Shown one piece after another: positions 10,339 through 19,427 of a DNA stretch of 64,000 nt. A model generated the notes under the pieces. It had not been told where the DNA came from. It saw only the letters and a list, made by a program, of their open reading frames with translations, and made no database searches. How positions within the stretch are numbered: the first letter of the stretch is position 1; each line of letters begins with the position of its first letter. The position numbers and the translations under genes were made by a program. The DNA is from Inconstantimicrobium porci (GTDB lineage: Bacteria; Bacillota; Clostridia; Clostridiales; Clostridiaceae), in NCBI RefSeq assembly GCF_009696465.1, contig NZ_VULX01000008.1, forward strand, positions 1 through 64,000. The letters are read 5' to 3'.

Positions 10339-10367
10339 TTTACTTAAAAGTACATATGTACTATAAT
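10339..10367 (+). promoter_or_regulatory. Promoter with overlapping palindromic operator candidate
   Basis: TATAAT at 10362-10367 with a weak TTTACT -35 at 10339-10344 (17-bp spacer). The perfect 14-bp palindrome AGTACATATGTACT (10349-10362) fills the spacer and touches the -10 box, the classic position for a repressor site. It lies about 30 bp upstream of the GtrB-like pseudogene. Confidence 0.45.
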
Positions 10368-10396
10368 TTAAAAGTGAATTTAAAATGTAATGGAGG

Positions 10397-11118
10397 ATGA
10401 TTAAATCGAAGAAACTTGTATCGGTAGTTGTTCCGATGTATTTTGAGGAAGAGGTTGCATATGAATGTTATCATAGATTAACAGATGTAATGAGCAAAGG
10501 AGACACAGATTATGAACTTATATTTGTTAATGATGGTTCAACAGATAAAACGCTACCTATTTTGAAAGGAATAGCTTTAAATGATAAAAAAGTCAAAGTA
10601 ATCAGCTTCTCAAGAAATTTTGGACATCAGAATGCTGTAACTGCAGGAGTGTTTGGAGCTAGTGGAGATGCAATAGTAATTATAGATGCTGATCTTCAGG
10701 ATCCGCCAGAATTAATTCCTGATATGATTGCAAAATGGCAGGAGGGCTATGATGTCGTTTATGCAAAAAGAAAGCAGAGAAAAGGTGAAAGCATATTCAA
10801 GCTTGTAACAGCTAAATATTTTTATAAATTTCTTCATGCGATGTCAGATGTAGAAATACCTAAAGATACTGGAGATTTTAGGCTTATAGATAGAAAAGTG
10901 GCAGAAGTATTTAAGAACATGCCTGAAAGAAACAGATTTATGGAAGCACAGTTCAAGGATGGACATCACTTATTTGTGCAGTTGCATTGTTTAGCGGAGT
11001 ACAGCTATTGTCTTTGGGAATTATTGGGCAGTATATTGCAAGAATATATGATGAGAGTAAACAAAGACCACTATATATTGTTGACGAAGAGATAAATTAT
11101 GAAGATAAAGACAATTAA
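10397..11118 (+). pseudogene. GtrB/DPM1-like GT2 glycosyltransferase, internal deletion plus frameshift
   Basis: The N-terminal part is a good polyprenyl-phosphate glycosyltransferase domain: SVVVPMYFEEE, FVNDGSTD, SFSRNFGHQNAV, DADLQDPPE. After NRFM (codon ATG at 10940) the reading frame leaves the family and ends at 11095. In another frame, starting at 10942, the sequence reads GSTVQGWTSLICAVALFSGV and on through GIIGQYIARIYDESKQRPLYIVDEE to a stop at 11118, which is the expected C-terminal membrane helix and tail. So about 70 codons between the catalytic domain and the last helix were lost, with a frame change. The start is also doubtful, since the ATG at 10397 directly abuts its GGAGG. 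The intact gene would have loaded a sugar onto undecaprenyl phosphate. Confidence 0.85.
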
Positions 11119-11147
11119 AAAAGCGGCATTGAAAAATGCCGCTTTTT
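11117..11147. terminator. Bidirectional Rho-independent terminator
   Basis: AAAAAGCGGCATT, a GAAA loop, then AATGCCGCTTTTT. GC-rich perfect stem between two convergent units, the GtrB-like pseudogene and prfC. Confidence 0.9.
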
Positions 11148-11148
11148 A

Positions 11149-12741
11149 CTATTCTGTTTTACCTACGTCTGATAATACTAAGCCCTTGTTATGCTCAAGC
11201 GCCCAGCTTATTCCCCAGTCGTTCTGGAATATTAATAGATTTCTTTCTTTTAAGTCATTAACCTTCTTTGTATCTGATGTTAAGTTTAATGAATCAACAT
11301 CAATTTCTGTGCTTTCAATCCATCTTACATATCTGTAAGCTAATTGTTCCATTTTTATATCAACATTGTATTCGTTCTTTAATCTGTATTCAAGAACTTC
11401 AAATTGAAGTATACCTACAACGCCGACAATGATTTCTTCCATACCTACACGAAGTTCTTTAAATACTTGAATGGCACCTTCCTGAGCTATTTCTGTAACA
11501 CCTTTGACGAACTGTTTTCTCTTCATAGTATCAACAGGTCTTACTCTTGCAAAATGTTCAGGAGCAAAGCTTGGAATTCCTTCAAATTTGAATTTTTTAT
11601 TGCTCTTGCATAAAGTATCTCCGATTCTGAATATACCTGGATCAAATACACCGATTATATCACCTGCATATGCTTCTTCAACAATTTCTCTATCCTGAGC
11701 AAGGAACTGTTGAGGCTGAGCAAGCTTAATCTTCTTTTTTCCCTGTATATGATTTACTTCCATACCTTTTGTAAATTTACCAGAACAAATTCTCATGAAT
11801 GCAATTCTATCTCTGTGAGCCTTATTCATGTTAGCCTGTATCTTAAATACAAAAGCTGAGAAGTCTTCGTTGAATACATCTACTTCTCCTTGGTCAGACA
11901 TTCTTGGTAGTGGAGCCGAAGTCATATTTAAGAAATCTTTTAGGAATGGTTCAACACCAAAGTTTGTAAGAGCTGATCCAAAGAATACAGGTGAAAGTTC
12001 ACCCTTTCTTACCTTTTCCATATCAAATTCGTCACCAGCATAGTCAAGAAGCTCAATGTCTTCCATAAGCTTATCATGAAGATCAGAACCTAATAAGTCT
12101 GCAAATACAGGATCTGAAATATCTCCAGATACTGAATTAACTTCGTTCTGACCATGATTACCACCACTGAATGCAAGAACTTTATTTGTATTTCTTTCAT
12201 ATACGCCTTTAAAGTCTTTACCAGCGCCTATTGGCCAGTTCATTGGGTAACACTTTATTCCTAGTTCGCTTTCAATATCCTCCATTAGCTGGAATGGATC
12301 CTGAGCTTCTCTATCCATTTTATTGATAAATGTGAATATTGGAATACCTCTCAAAGCACATACGTGGAATAGCTTTCTAGTCTGTGCCTCAACTCCTTTT
12401 GCAGCATCAATAACCATTACAGCACTATCTGCAGCCATAAGAGTTCTATAAGTATCTTCGGAGAAGTCCTGGTGACCAGGAGTATCAAGTATGTTTATGC
12501 AGCATCCGTCATAGTTGAACTGCATAACAGAAGAAGTAACAGATATACCTCTTTGCTTTTCTATTTCCATCCAGTCAGAAACAGCATGCTTAGATGCCTT
12601 TCTAGCTTTTACAGATCCGGCAAGTCTGATTGCTCCTCCGTATAAAAGAAGTTTTTCAGTAAGTGTTGTCTTACCAGCATCAGGGTGGGAAATTATTGCG
12701 AAAGTTCTACGTTTATTAATTTCATTTATTAAATCGCTCAC
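11149..12741 (-). CDS. prfC: Peptide chain release factor 3
   Basis: 530 aa, the normal length of RF3, a translational GTPase that recycles RF1/RF2 from the ribosome after peptide release. The G domain is complete: G1 SHPDAGKTTLTEKLL near residues 18-32, G2 region EKQRGISVTSS near 62-72, G3 DTPGHQDFSEDT near 85-96, G4 NKMDREA near 140. The beta-barrel domains and the RF3 C-terminal domain (SFAPEHFARVRP, LQFEVLEYRLKNEY) follow. GTG start at 12741 with GGAGGT 8 nt upstream. Alone in its transcription unit, divergent from manC. Confidence 0.95.
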   Translation of the reverse strand: MSDLINEINKRRTFAIISHPDAGKTTLTEKLLLYGGAIRLAGSVKARKASKHAVSDWMEIEKQRGISVTSSVMQFNYDGCCINILDTPGHQDFSEDTYRTLMAADSAVMVIDAAKGVEAQTRKLFHVCALRGIPIFTFINKMDREAQDPFQLMEDIESELGIKCYPMNWPIGAGKDFKGVYERNTNKVLAFSGGNHGQNEVNSVSGDISDPVFADLLGSDLHDKLMEDIELLDYAGDEFDMEKVRKGELSPVFFGSALTNFGVEPFLKDFLNMTSAPLPRMSDQGEVDVFNEDFSAFVFKIQANMNKAHRDRIAFMRICSGKFTKGMEVNHIQGKKKIKLAQPQQFLAQDREIVEEAYAGDIIGVFDPGIFRIGDTLCKSNKKFKFEGIPSFAPEHFARVRPVDTMKRKQFVKGVTEIAQEGAIQVFKELRVGMEEIIVGVVGILQFEVLEYRLKNEYNVDIKMEQLAYRYVRWIESTEIDVDSLNLTSDTKKVNDLKERNLLIFQNDWGISWALEHNKGLVLSDVGKTE

Positions 12742-12961
12742 TGCGTGATTACCTCCTAAAGTTTTTAGTTATTTTGTAGTGAAAATTATGCATTAACTGC
12801 GTACTTGGAGTATACACAATTATTATATGTTAAATTGGATTTGTAAACATAATATAGTTTACCTCCTGATTCGTCAAAATTAATTACAATACAAACAAAA
12901 TAATTATATCAATTTAAATGTCAATATACAAGGAAATATACATGATGGTGTGTTATAGAGT

Positions 12962-12990
12962 TTGTTATTTATTATTGGAAATGCTATAAT
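12962..12990 (+). promoter_or_regulatory. Sigma-A-type promoter of manC
   Basis: TTGTTA at 12962-12967, a 17-bp spacer, and TATAAT at 12985-12990, about 35 bp before the manC start codon. Predicted by pattern only. Confidence 0.55.
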
Positions 12991-13025
12991 TACCAGTAGC
13001 AAAGTTTCGTATGGGAGGTATAAGT

Positions 13026-14072
13026 ATGCTTTGTGCATTAATTATGGCAGGGGGCCAAGGAACTCGTTTTTGGCCTTTATCAACTGAAGAAAAACCAAAA
13101 CAATTTTTAAATCTCATAGGTAGTGAATCAATGATTCAAATGACAGTTAATAGAATAAAACCTATAATACCTGTTGAGAGAGTTTTTATTTGTACATGCA
13201 GAAAATATGTGAGTCTTGTTAAAGAACAGCTGCCTGATATTCCATATGAGAATATTATTGTAGAGCCAGAAAGCAGGAATACAGCACCATGTATAACCTT
13301 ATCAACACTTGTAATAGCTAGAAGATATAAAGATGCTGACATACTTGTTCTTCCATCAGATCATCTTATAAAGGAAGAGGACAAATTCAGAAACATAATA
13401 TTAGAGGCTGATAAGTTCGTGGAAACAAATGAAAATGCCATAATAACACTTGGAATGAAGCCCAATAGGGCTGAAACTGGATATGGTTATATAAAATATA
13501 AAAAAGGTATTGCTTCAGAAAACAAAAACGATATATTTAAGGTTGAAAAGTTCGTTGAGAAGCCTGATAAAGAAAAAGCAGAAAAATATCTTGCAGATGG
13601 TTCATATCTTTGGAATGGCGGTATATTTTTATGGAAGAGTTCTGGCATAATTAATGAGATAAAAAAATACTGTTTTGATATGTATGAAGCACTACATGGT
13701 ATCCTTGATGTAGCAGATGAAAATATGCAGAGTCTTATTGATGAGAATTATAAGAATACAAAGGCTATTTCAATAGATTATGCAGTACTTGAAAAATCAG
13801 ACAACATATATGTTATTCCAAGTGAAATCGGATGGGATGATATTGGAACATGGAAGGCTGTTGAAAGATACAAAGAAAAGGATATTAACAATAATATCAT
13901 AGATGGAAATGCAAAAGTTATAGAATCATATTCCAACATTGCATTAAACAGTGGCAAGAGAATAGTGATGATAGGAATAGATGATGTTATGACTCTTGAA
14001 ACTGAAGACAGCATCTATATTGTTAATAAAGATTATCTGGAAAATTTACGAGATTACAGAAATAAAATATAA
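13026..14072 (+). CDS. manC: Mannose-1-phosphate guanylyltransferase
   Basis: 348 aa from ATG 13026, which has GGGAGGT six nt upstream; the ATG at 13011 lies inside that ribosome site and is rejected. The N-terminal nucleotidyltransferase motif MAGGQGTRFWPLS and the KPKQFL motif bind GTP and the sugar phosphate. The VEKPDKEKA...LWNGGIFLWK segment near residues 175-200 and IPSEIGWDDIGTW near 265 are typical of GDP-mannose pyrophosphorylases. It is the short form without the fused phosphomannose isomerase domain. It would make GDP-mannose for the surface glycan glycosyltransferases downstream. Single gene flanked by its own promoter and terminator. Confidence 0.9.
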   Translation: MLCALIMAGGQGTRFWPLSTEEKPKQFLNLIGSESMIQMTVNRIKPIIPVERVFICTCRKYVSLVKEQLPDIPYENIIVEPESRNTAPCITLSTLVIARRYKDADILVLPSDHLIKEEDKFRNIILEADKFVETNENAIITLGMKPNRAETGYGYIKYKKGIASENKNDIFKVEKFVEKPDKEKAEKYLADGSYLWNGGIFLWKSSGIINEIKKYCFDMYEALHGILDVADENMQSLIDENYKNTKAISIDYAVLEKSDNIYVIPSEIGWDDIGTWKAVERYKEKDINNNIIDGNAKVIESYSNIALNSGKRIVMIGIDDVMTLETEDSIYIVNKDYLENLRDYRNKI

Positions 14073-14105
14073 AAAAGCAGAAGGGCTAGTCCTCCTGCTT
14101 TTCTA
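14072..14105. terminator. Rho-independent terminator between manC and the convergent ATPase gene
   Basis: AAAAGCAG-AAGG-GCTAGT-CCTC-CTGCTTTT hairpin starting at the manC stop codon and ending just before the stop codon of the convergent gene. Confidence 0.8.
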
Positions 14106-14106
14106 T

Positions 14107-14676
14107 TTACTCAGCCTTTTTTTCTGGTATGTTGATTATTTCTAGTATTTTTTCGGAACGTTCTTTAGTTGAACCGCTTACGATGGTATAAGAAACATTT
14201 TCACTGTCTAAAAATTGTTTAATGGCATCATCTATAGATTTTGCTAAAGTTTCATCCTGCCATCTTACTCCATCCTGCTTGTACCCAAATTCTCTTGGAA
14301 CAAAGAATAAGTAATCATATTTATTTAAGTCTTTTAGAGCTAGTCCATAAAGATCTTTTAATATTTCAATTTCTTTTGTAGTTCTTTTTTTATCTCCAAG
14401 CATGAATCTTCCATAAACATAAGGAATAAATGTTGCATAATCTGTGATGGCATAGTCAAATTCTTCAAGGGAATCTTCAAGCATCTTTTGTCCAAGGTAA
14501 ATACCATATTGTTCAGATATAGCTTCAATCATTCCCTTTTCCTTCAAGTAATCAGTACTGTATTCTGTAGCAGCACCTACATTAAGTCCTTTAACTTTTA
14601 AATCTACGTATAACTGTTGGATTAGTGTGGTTTTACCACATCTAGGCCCTCCTAAAATTGCTATTCTTATAGGCAT
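14107..14676 (-). CDS. P-loop AAA-type ATPase/kinase-like protein
   Basis: 189 aa from ATG 14676, which has GGAGGG 8 nt upstream; a longer upstream frame lacks a ribosome site. Walker A GGPRCGKTT lies at residues 9-17, a possible Walker B-like AITDYATF near 80, and a phage-like/NadR-like nucleoside kinase layout follows. The family is often annotated AAA family ATPase without known substrate. No membrane segment. It converges on manC and stands alone. Function in the cell unknown. Confidence 0.7.
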   Translation of the reverse strand: MPIRIAILGGPRCGKTTLIQQLYVDLKVKGLNVGAATEYSTDYLKEKGMIEAISEQYGIYLGQKMLEDSLEEFDYAITDYATFIPYVYGRFMLGDKKRTTKEIEILKDLYGLALKDLNKYDYLFFVPREFGYKQDGVRWQDETLAKSIDDAIKQFLDSENVSYTIVSGSTKERSEKILEIINIPEKKAE

Positions 14677-14938
14677 ATTTAAACCCTCCAATAAATTAAA
14701 TGAAAACATAATTATTATAGCATACAGATAAAATTTGTAAATGTGAAATGTTGCGTATTTATGCAAAATGGATGATATTATATGTTATAATTTAATAGAA
14801 TGTGTAGATATGTAGTGAAAGTAAATGATGAAGGTCAAAAAATATTCGCTAAAATTACACGTATTAGGCTTTATGTTATTATACTACATAATTGATGTAG
14901 GAAAAACTAAAAAATAAGAGATTTAAGGAGATAAGTAT

Positions 14939-15739
14939 ATGTATAAATTAATAGCATTAGATATGGATGGCACATTATTAAATGATGAAAAAAAGATTAC
15001 AGAAAAAACTAAAAAGACTATATCAGAAGCAAGAAAGAATGGAAAGTATGTAGTACTTTGTTCTGGAAGACCAATAGAAGGAATAGATAGATATCTTGAT
15101 GAGCTTAATATGAATACAGAAGATGATTATGTTATAAGCTTCAACGGATCACTTGTTCAGCATGCAGCCAACAAAAAAGTAATTGGCAAGAAGACACTAA
15201 AAGGTGAAGATTTAAAGTACTTATTTAATATAAGCAGAGAACTTGGAGTAAATATTCACGGATTTTCAAAGGAGGGATGTATAACACCTAAAATTAGTAA
15301 ATATACTGAACTTGAGGGTAAGATTAATGGAATAACAGTTAAAGAATTTGATTATACTAAGATAGAAGATAAAGAGGATATATCAAAAGTTATGATGATA
15401 GATGAGCCTGAAATTCTTCAGAAGGCTATAGATAATCTACCAAAAGATTTATATGAAAAATACACAGTAGTAAGAAGTGCACCATACTTTTTAGAGTTTT
15501 TAAATAAAGATGCAAACAAAGGCACAGGCGTAGGAATGTTGGCAGAGCATCTTGGTATAAAAAAAGAAGAAGTTATATGTGTAGGGGATGCAGGTAACGA
15601 CTTACATATGATAGAGTATGCAGGACTTGGAGTTGCAATGGAAAATGCAACAGAAGACGTTAAAGAAAAAGCGGATTTTATTACATTGAGCAATAATAAT
15701 GACGGAGTGGCAAACGTTATTAACAAATTTATGCTCTAA
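14939..15739 (+). CDS. Cof-type HAD-IIB sugar-phosphate phosphatase
   Basis: 266 aa with all HAD motifs: motif I DMDGTLLND at residues 8-16 (nucleophile Asp8, acid Asp10), motif II CSGRP near 41, conserved lysine in LNKDANKGTG near 197, motif IV VGDAGNDLHMIEYAG near 217. The central cap is of the alpha/beta IIB type (YidA/Cof). These enzymes hydrolyse small phosphorylated sugars or cofactors; the specific substrate cannot be read. AAGGAG ribosome site about 10 nt before ATG. Length normal. Confidence 0.9.
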   Translation: MYKLIALDMDGTLLNDEKKITEKTKKTISEARKNGKYVVLCSGRPIEGIDRYLDELNMNTEDDYVISFNGSLVQHAANKKVIGKKTLKGEDLKYLFNISRELGVNIHGFSKEGCITPKISKYTELEGKINGITVKEFDYTKIEDKEDISKVMMIDEPEILQKAIDNLPKDLYEKYTVVRSAPYFLEFLNKDANKGTGVGMLAEHLGIKKEEVICVGDAGNDLHMIEYAGLGVAMENATEDVKEKADFITLSNNNDGVANVINKFML

Positions 15740-16026
15740 GAATTAAGAATGAAGGAGGAAATTAGCGTAGCTTTGCTAGCTAATTTCTCCATTTTTAATG
15801 GAGACGCTGCCTCCAAACCTCCTGTGGGATTGCTGAACGCAATGCCACCTGGATCAAAATTGCTGAGCGCAATTTTTCAAGGAGGTGTTTTAAAGAGGGC
15901 TTTGCTCTATTTTTAAGCAGGCATTCCAAATCTTTGATTTGGTATGTTCACTTATGCCTTGGATTGAACTCTGCTTCAGCAGAGTTCAATCCATCATTCT
16001 TAATTCTCCATTCTTAATTCTTAATT
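15738..16026. repeat. Hairpin-rich MITE-like repeat element
   Basis: About 290 bp without a gene, with ends that are inverted copies of an AATTAAGAATGAAGG / CCATTCTTAATTCTTAATT sequence. Inside is a chain of hairpins: a palindrome around AGCTTTGCTAGCT near 15764-15790, ATTGCTGAACGCAAT, AAATTGCTGAGCGCAATTT, CCAAATCTTTGATTTGG, and a long one, ATTGAACTCTGCTTCAGCAGAGTTCAAT (15963-15990). Blocks are separated by short GC-richer spacers. This organisation, with no coding potential, matches small non-autonomous repeat elements found between genes in clostridia. It starts at the stop codon of the phosphatase gene. Confidence 0.65.
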
Positions 16027-16042
16027 AAAAAAGGGGTGTTTT

Positions 16043-16630
16043 ATGAAAAAAAGAAAAACTCTAATTATTACTTTATTTCTTATAGTAGTAATTTTTTTAT
16101 CAGTGTATGCTGTATTGCCTGCAAAGAACGTTCAGTATTACACTTACTCTCAAAATAAAAGTGTTGCCGAGTCTTTGCTGAATATCGGTGGTGCAAAGCT
16201 ACATAATAAATTTCTTGAACTTACATTAAATGAAGGTAATGTAAATGAAATTCTTTCTTCAATTGATAACCTTCAGCAATATAGGGTAGTGCTTAATGAC
16301 AGTGATGCTGATTTTCATATTCCAATGACAGTTATGAAAGTCATAAAGACAGACATAGATGTGAAATTTGATGTGAAGGTAGAAAACAATAAGCTTAAGT
16401 TCACAGTTAAAGAAAGCAGATTTGGTAAGATGAATATTGATAACAAACGAGTATTGGAGTATGTAAAAGATGGAACATATAATGATATAAATGTAGAAAA
16501 AAGCGGAAATGATATTTATGTTTCATGTAAATACTTAATATTTGAGGATGCAAAAATAAAAAATAATGAACTTTTTGTAAAAACCTCCATAGATATTAAA
16601 GGAATTCTTAATTCGCTAAAGAACTTATAA
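16043..16630 (+). CDS. Membrane-anchored YpmS-like protein
   Basis: 195 aa with one N-terminal membrane segment (KKRKTLIITLFLIVVIFLSV, residues 2-21) and no cleavage motif, so probably anchored with an extracytoplasmic beta-rich domain. The layout, signal anchor followed by alternating strands and a KFDVKVENNKLKFTV-type core, resembles the YpmS/DUF2140 family, which has no firm function. Ribosome site AAGGGGTG before ATG. Positioned between a repeat element and the S-layer/glycan genes. Confidence 0.5.
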   Translation: MKKRKTLIITLFLIVVIFLSVYAVLPAKNVQYYTYSQNKSVAESLLNIGGAKLHNKFLELTLNEGNVNEILSSIDNLQQYRVVLNDSDADFHIPMTVMKVIKTDIDVKFDVKVENNKLKFTVKESRFGKMNIDNKRVLEYVKDGTYNDINVEKSGNDIYVSCKYLIFEDAKIKNNELFVKTSIDIKGILNSLKNL

Positions 16631-16705
16631 TTAGTACAATCTTGTCTTTAGATTAGTAAGGAAACATTAGGATAAAAGAAGATACAAAAAGGTAAGGAGA
16701 ATTCA

Positions 16706-18142
16706 ATGTCAGTTTCAATAAAAAAGAACGTTATAGCAAAATTTATATTAAATTTGTTCAATATAATAATACCACTGCTTGTAGCACCTTATATATATAG
16801 AGTTCTTGGAGCAGATTTGAATGGAAGGATAAATTTTGCTGATAGTTTAAGCCAGTATTTTATCATTTTTGCGAACTTTGGAATATATCAGTACGGAATA
16901 AGAGAAATTAACAAAGTTCGTAATAATAAAGAAATGATGAGAAAAACTTTTTCTTCATTATATTTAATAACTTTTATTACTAATATAATTGCTGCTGTAT
17001 CATATGTTACTTATGTTATCTTTAGGTATTCTAATAGTGTAGTTTACATAGCATGTATGATAACTACAGTTAATTTTTTTGCAACAGCATTTTATGTTGA
17101 ATGGGTAAATGAAGCTACAGAAAATTATCAGTTTATAACTATAAAAACCATTTTAACAAGATTTCTGTATACTGTAATCTTATTTGCCATAATAAAGAGT
17201 TCTAAAGACTTTGTTAGTTATCTTATTCTGATAATGGTCATAAATGTTATTAATAATTTAATCAGTTTTATTTATATTGCAAAAAAAATTGGCTTTGATT
17301 TTTCAGATCTTATATTAAAAAAGCATATCAAGCCCATGTTTCTAACGATAATAATATCAAATTCTCAACTGCTTTTCGTACAATTAGATAAAGTAATGCT
17401 TGGTGAATCAGCAGGTATGTTACAGGTGAGTTACTATTCCATAGCACAAAAAATAATCACAATGATAAGTACCTTATTGTTGAGTGTTATATATGTTACT
17501 ATACCAAGGTTATCTGTGTATCTTGCACAGAAACAGCATGAAAAATATTACGATTTGTTAAAGCAGTCAGTAGAAGTATTCATGATGTTGTTATTTCCAA
17601 GTGCAATAGGAATTATGGTGTTATCAAAATACATTGTAACTATATATGGAGGTGCTGAATATAGTGGGACAGGAAATGTACTAGCTGTATTTGCTGTATA
17701 CATGATTACATATGGAATAGAAACTATTCTCACAAATCAGATAATGTATTTAAAGAGAAAAGAAAAAAAGCAGATGCTTTTTACTTCGATGTTTGGAGTA
17801 CTTAATTTCATACTTAATATTGTTTTAGTTAAGCTTCATATATTTAATGCATTAAATGCTATTATTACTACAGTTATAGCTGATGCGATACTGATATTGA
17901 CTCAATATATATATATAAAATATATATTAAAAGTTCAATACAGTATATTCGCATGGAATAATATGAAATATTTGTTGATTTCACTAATATTTATTCCAGT
18001 CTCATTTGTCTTTAAGTTTGTGAATAATCAATATATCTATATAGTCTTAAATATAGTAACAGACTGCATAATATATTTTATGTTTATTCCTAAGAAACAA
18101 AAAGAAAGAATTTTAAAAAGAAAAATTAGAAAGGTAGAATAA
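16706..18142 (+). CDS. Wzx-type polysaccharide flippase
   Basis: 478 aa, about 12-14 hydrophobic helices, opening with a KNVIAKFILNLFNIIIPLLV helix and the YIYRVLGADLNGRINFADSL motif typical of the RfbX/Wzx branch of the MOP superfamily. It would flip undecaprenyl-linked oligosaccharide to the outer face of the membrane. AAGGAG ribosome site. Two nt separate its stop from the next gene, a GT4 enzyme, so they are one operon. A second flippase is at 44008, suggesting two different glycan units or a duplicated step. Confidence 0.9.
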   Translation: MSVSIKKNVIAKFILNLFNIIIPLLVAPYIYRVLGADLNGRINFADSLSQYFIIFANFGIYQYGIREINKVRNNKEMMRKTFSSLYLITFITNIIAAVSYVTYVIFRYSNSVVYIACMITTVNFFATAFYVEWVNEATENYQFITIKTILTRFLYTVILFAIIKSSKDFVSYLILIMVINVINNLISFIYIAKKIGFDFSDLILKKHIKPMFLTIIISNSQLLFVQLDKVMLGESAGMLQVSYYSIAQKIITMISTLLLSVIYVTIPRLSVYLAQKQHEKYYDLLKQSVEVFMMLLFPSAIGIMVLSKYIVTIYGGAEYSGTGNVLAVFAVYMITYGIETILTNQIMYLKRKEKKQMLFTSMFGVLNFILNIVLVKLHIFNALNAIITTVIADAILILTQYIYIKYILKVQYSIFAWNNMKYLLISLIFIPVSFVFKFVNNQYIYIVLNIVTDCIIYFMFIPKKQKERILKRKIRKVE

Positions 18143-18144
18143 AA

Positions 18145-19218
18145 GTGATTTTTATAGGATATATAGATAAAAACAACGATACAGGACCAGGTAATGTTCT
18201 CAAAATGATAATGAATCAGTTTGAGAAGAATAATGATAAGTATAAGTTTATAAATATATGTACAAAAACAAAAAAAGACAAACTATTTTTATATACAAGA
18301 CTTATAAGATTATTGTTTATAAAAAATGAGATTATTAATATTCATTCTTTTGGATATAAGATTCCTGCACTGGTTTCAAAAATTGCAAGAATAAATAAAA
18401 AAAGTAGATTTTTTCTTACTTTGCATGGCATTTTAAGCGAGGAAGCAGCATTTGAAGGCAGGAACGGAGGCTTTGAACATTATTTTAAGAATAAAGAAAA
18501 ATATGATTCTTTAGAAGAGGACATAATTAAGAATTTTCCTAATATAATATGTGTATCTGAAAAAGAAAAAAATATACTAAATAATAAGTACAATAGATTT
18601 GAAAATATTGAAGTGATCTATAATGGTGTAAACAATTATGACAATATGAAAAGGAATCATGAATTTATAAATAATCAAATAAAATGTATAGCTGGGGGCG
18701 GTATTTATAATAGAAAAGGAATATTTGAAATGCTGTCAGCTGTAAATTATTACAATTCTCAAAATGAAGAAAAAATCTATCTTAATATATATGGTGATTA
18801 TGAGTCAGATGAAATTCTAGAAGAATATAATGAATTTATTAGTAAATATAATTTAAATGAGTATGTTAAATATAAATTTAAAGTTAAAAGTGAGGAATTT
18901 ATTGATAAGCTTTCTCAGGCAAATTTTTGTTTGGCTTTCAGTAAATTTGATACATTCAATCTCACTGTATTAGAGTCTATGAGTCTTGGAGTACCTGCTG
19001 TAGTAAGCAGGCAATGTGGTGCAGCTGAGATACTTGAAGAAGATAAAGATGTTATATTTTTAGACTTTGATGAGAAGTATGAAGAAAGTTTTATGAAGAA
19101 AATCAAATTTATATATAATGATAAAAAATATTATAATCTATGTTGTTATGCCAGAAATAAGGCAAAAATGTATGACTGGTCTAATGTGTATGAACGTTAT
19201 AAAAAAATATTTACATAA
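18145..19218 (+). CDS. GT4-family glycosyltransferase
   Basis: 357 aa from GTG 18145; the ribosome site AAGGTAGA lies in the end of the flippase gene. GT-B fold: N-terminal GPGNVLKMI glycine-rich loop near residue 13, IHSFGYKIPAL near 65, and the C-terminal nucleotide-sugar site with FSKFDTFNLTVLESMSLGVPAV, the E-x7-E motif of family 4. Cytosolic, using a nucleotide sugar to extend a lipid-linked glycan. Followed at once by a terminator. Donor and acceptor cannot be read. Confidence 0.85.
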   Translation: MIFIGYIDKNNDTGPGNVLKMIMNQFEKNNDKYKFINICTKTKKDKLFLYTRLIRLLFIKNEIINIHSFGYKIPALVSKIARINKKSRFFLTLHGILSEEAAFEGRNGGFEHYFKNKEKYDSLEEDIIKNFPNIICVSEKEKNILNNKYNRFENIEVIYNGVNNYDNMKRNHEFINNQIKCIAGGGIYNRKGIFEMLSAVNYYNSQNEEKIYLNIYGDYESDEILEEYNEFISKYNLNEYVKYKFKVKSEEFIDKLSQANFCLAFSKFDTFNLTVLESMSLGVPAVVSRQCGAAEILEEDKDVIFLDFDEKYEESFMKKIKFIYNDKKYYNLCCYARNKAKMYDWSNVYERYKKIFT

Positions 19219-19223
19219 TAAAT

Positions 19224-19250
19224 AAAACTCAAGAGTTACTCTTGAGTTTT
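19224..19250 (+). terminator. Rho-independent terminator after the flippase-GT4 operon
   Basis: Perfect 12-bp stem AAAACTCAAGAG / CTCTTGAGTTTT with a TTA loop. Confidence 0.9.
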
Positions 19251-19427
19251 ACTGAATGGGAAAATTGTGAATGCCTTTATATAAATTGTAAAAACAACCA
19301 TAAGATTATATTATCAAAAAAAATAGAATTAATCAAACCAAATTAAAGATAATTTTTGATAAAATATTCATAAAATACATAGGCTAGACGAGTATTTTCT
19401 TAAGATTGGCTAGGGAAGGTGGAAAAT

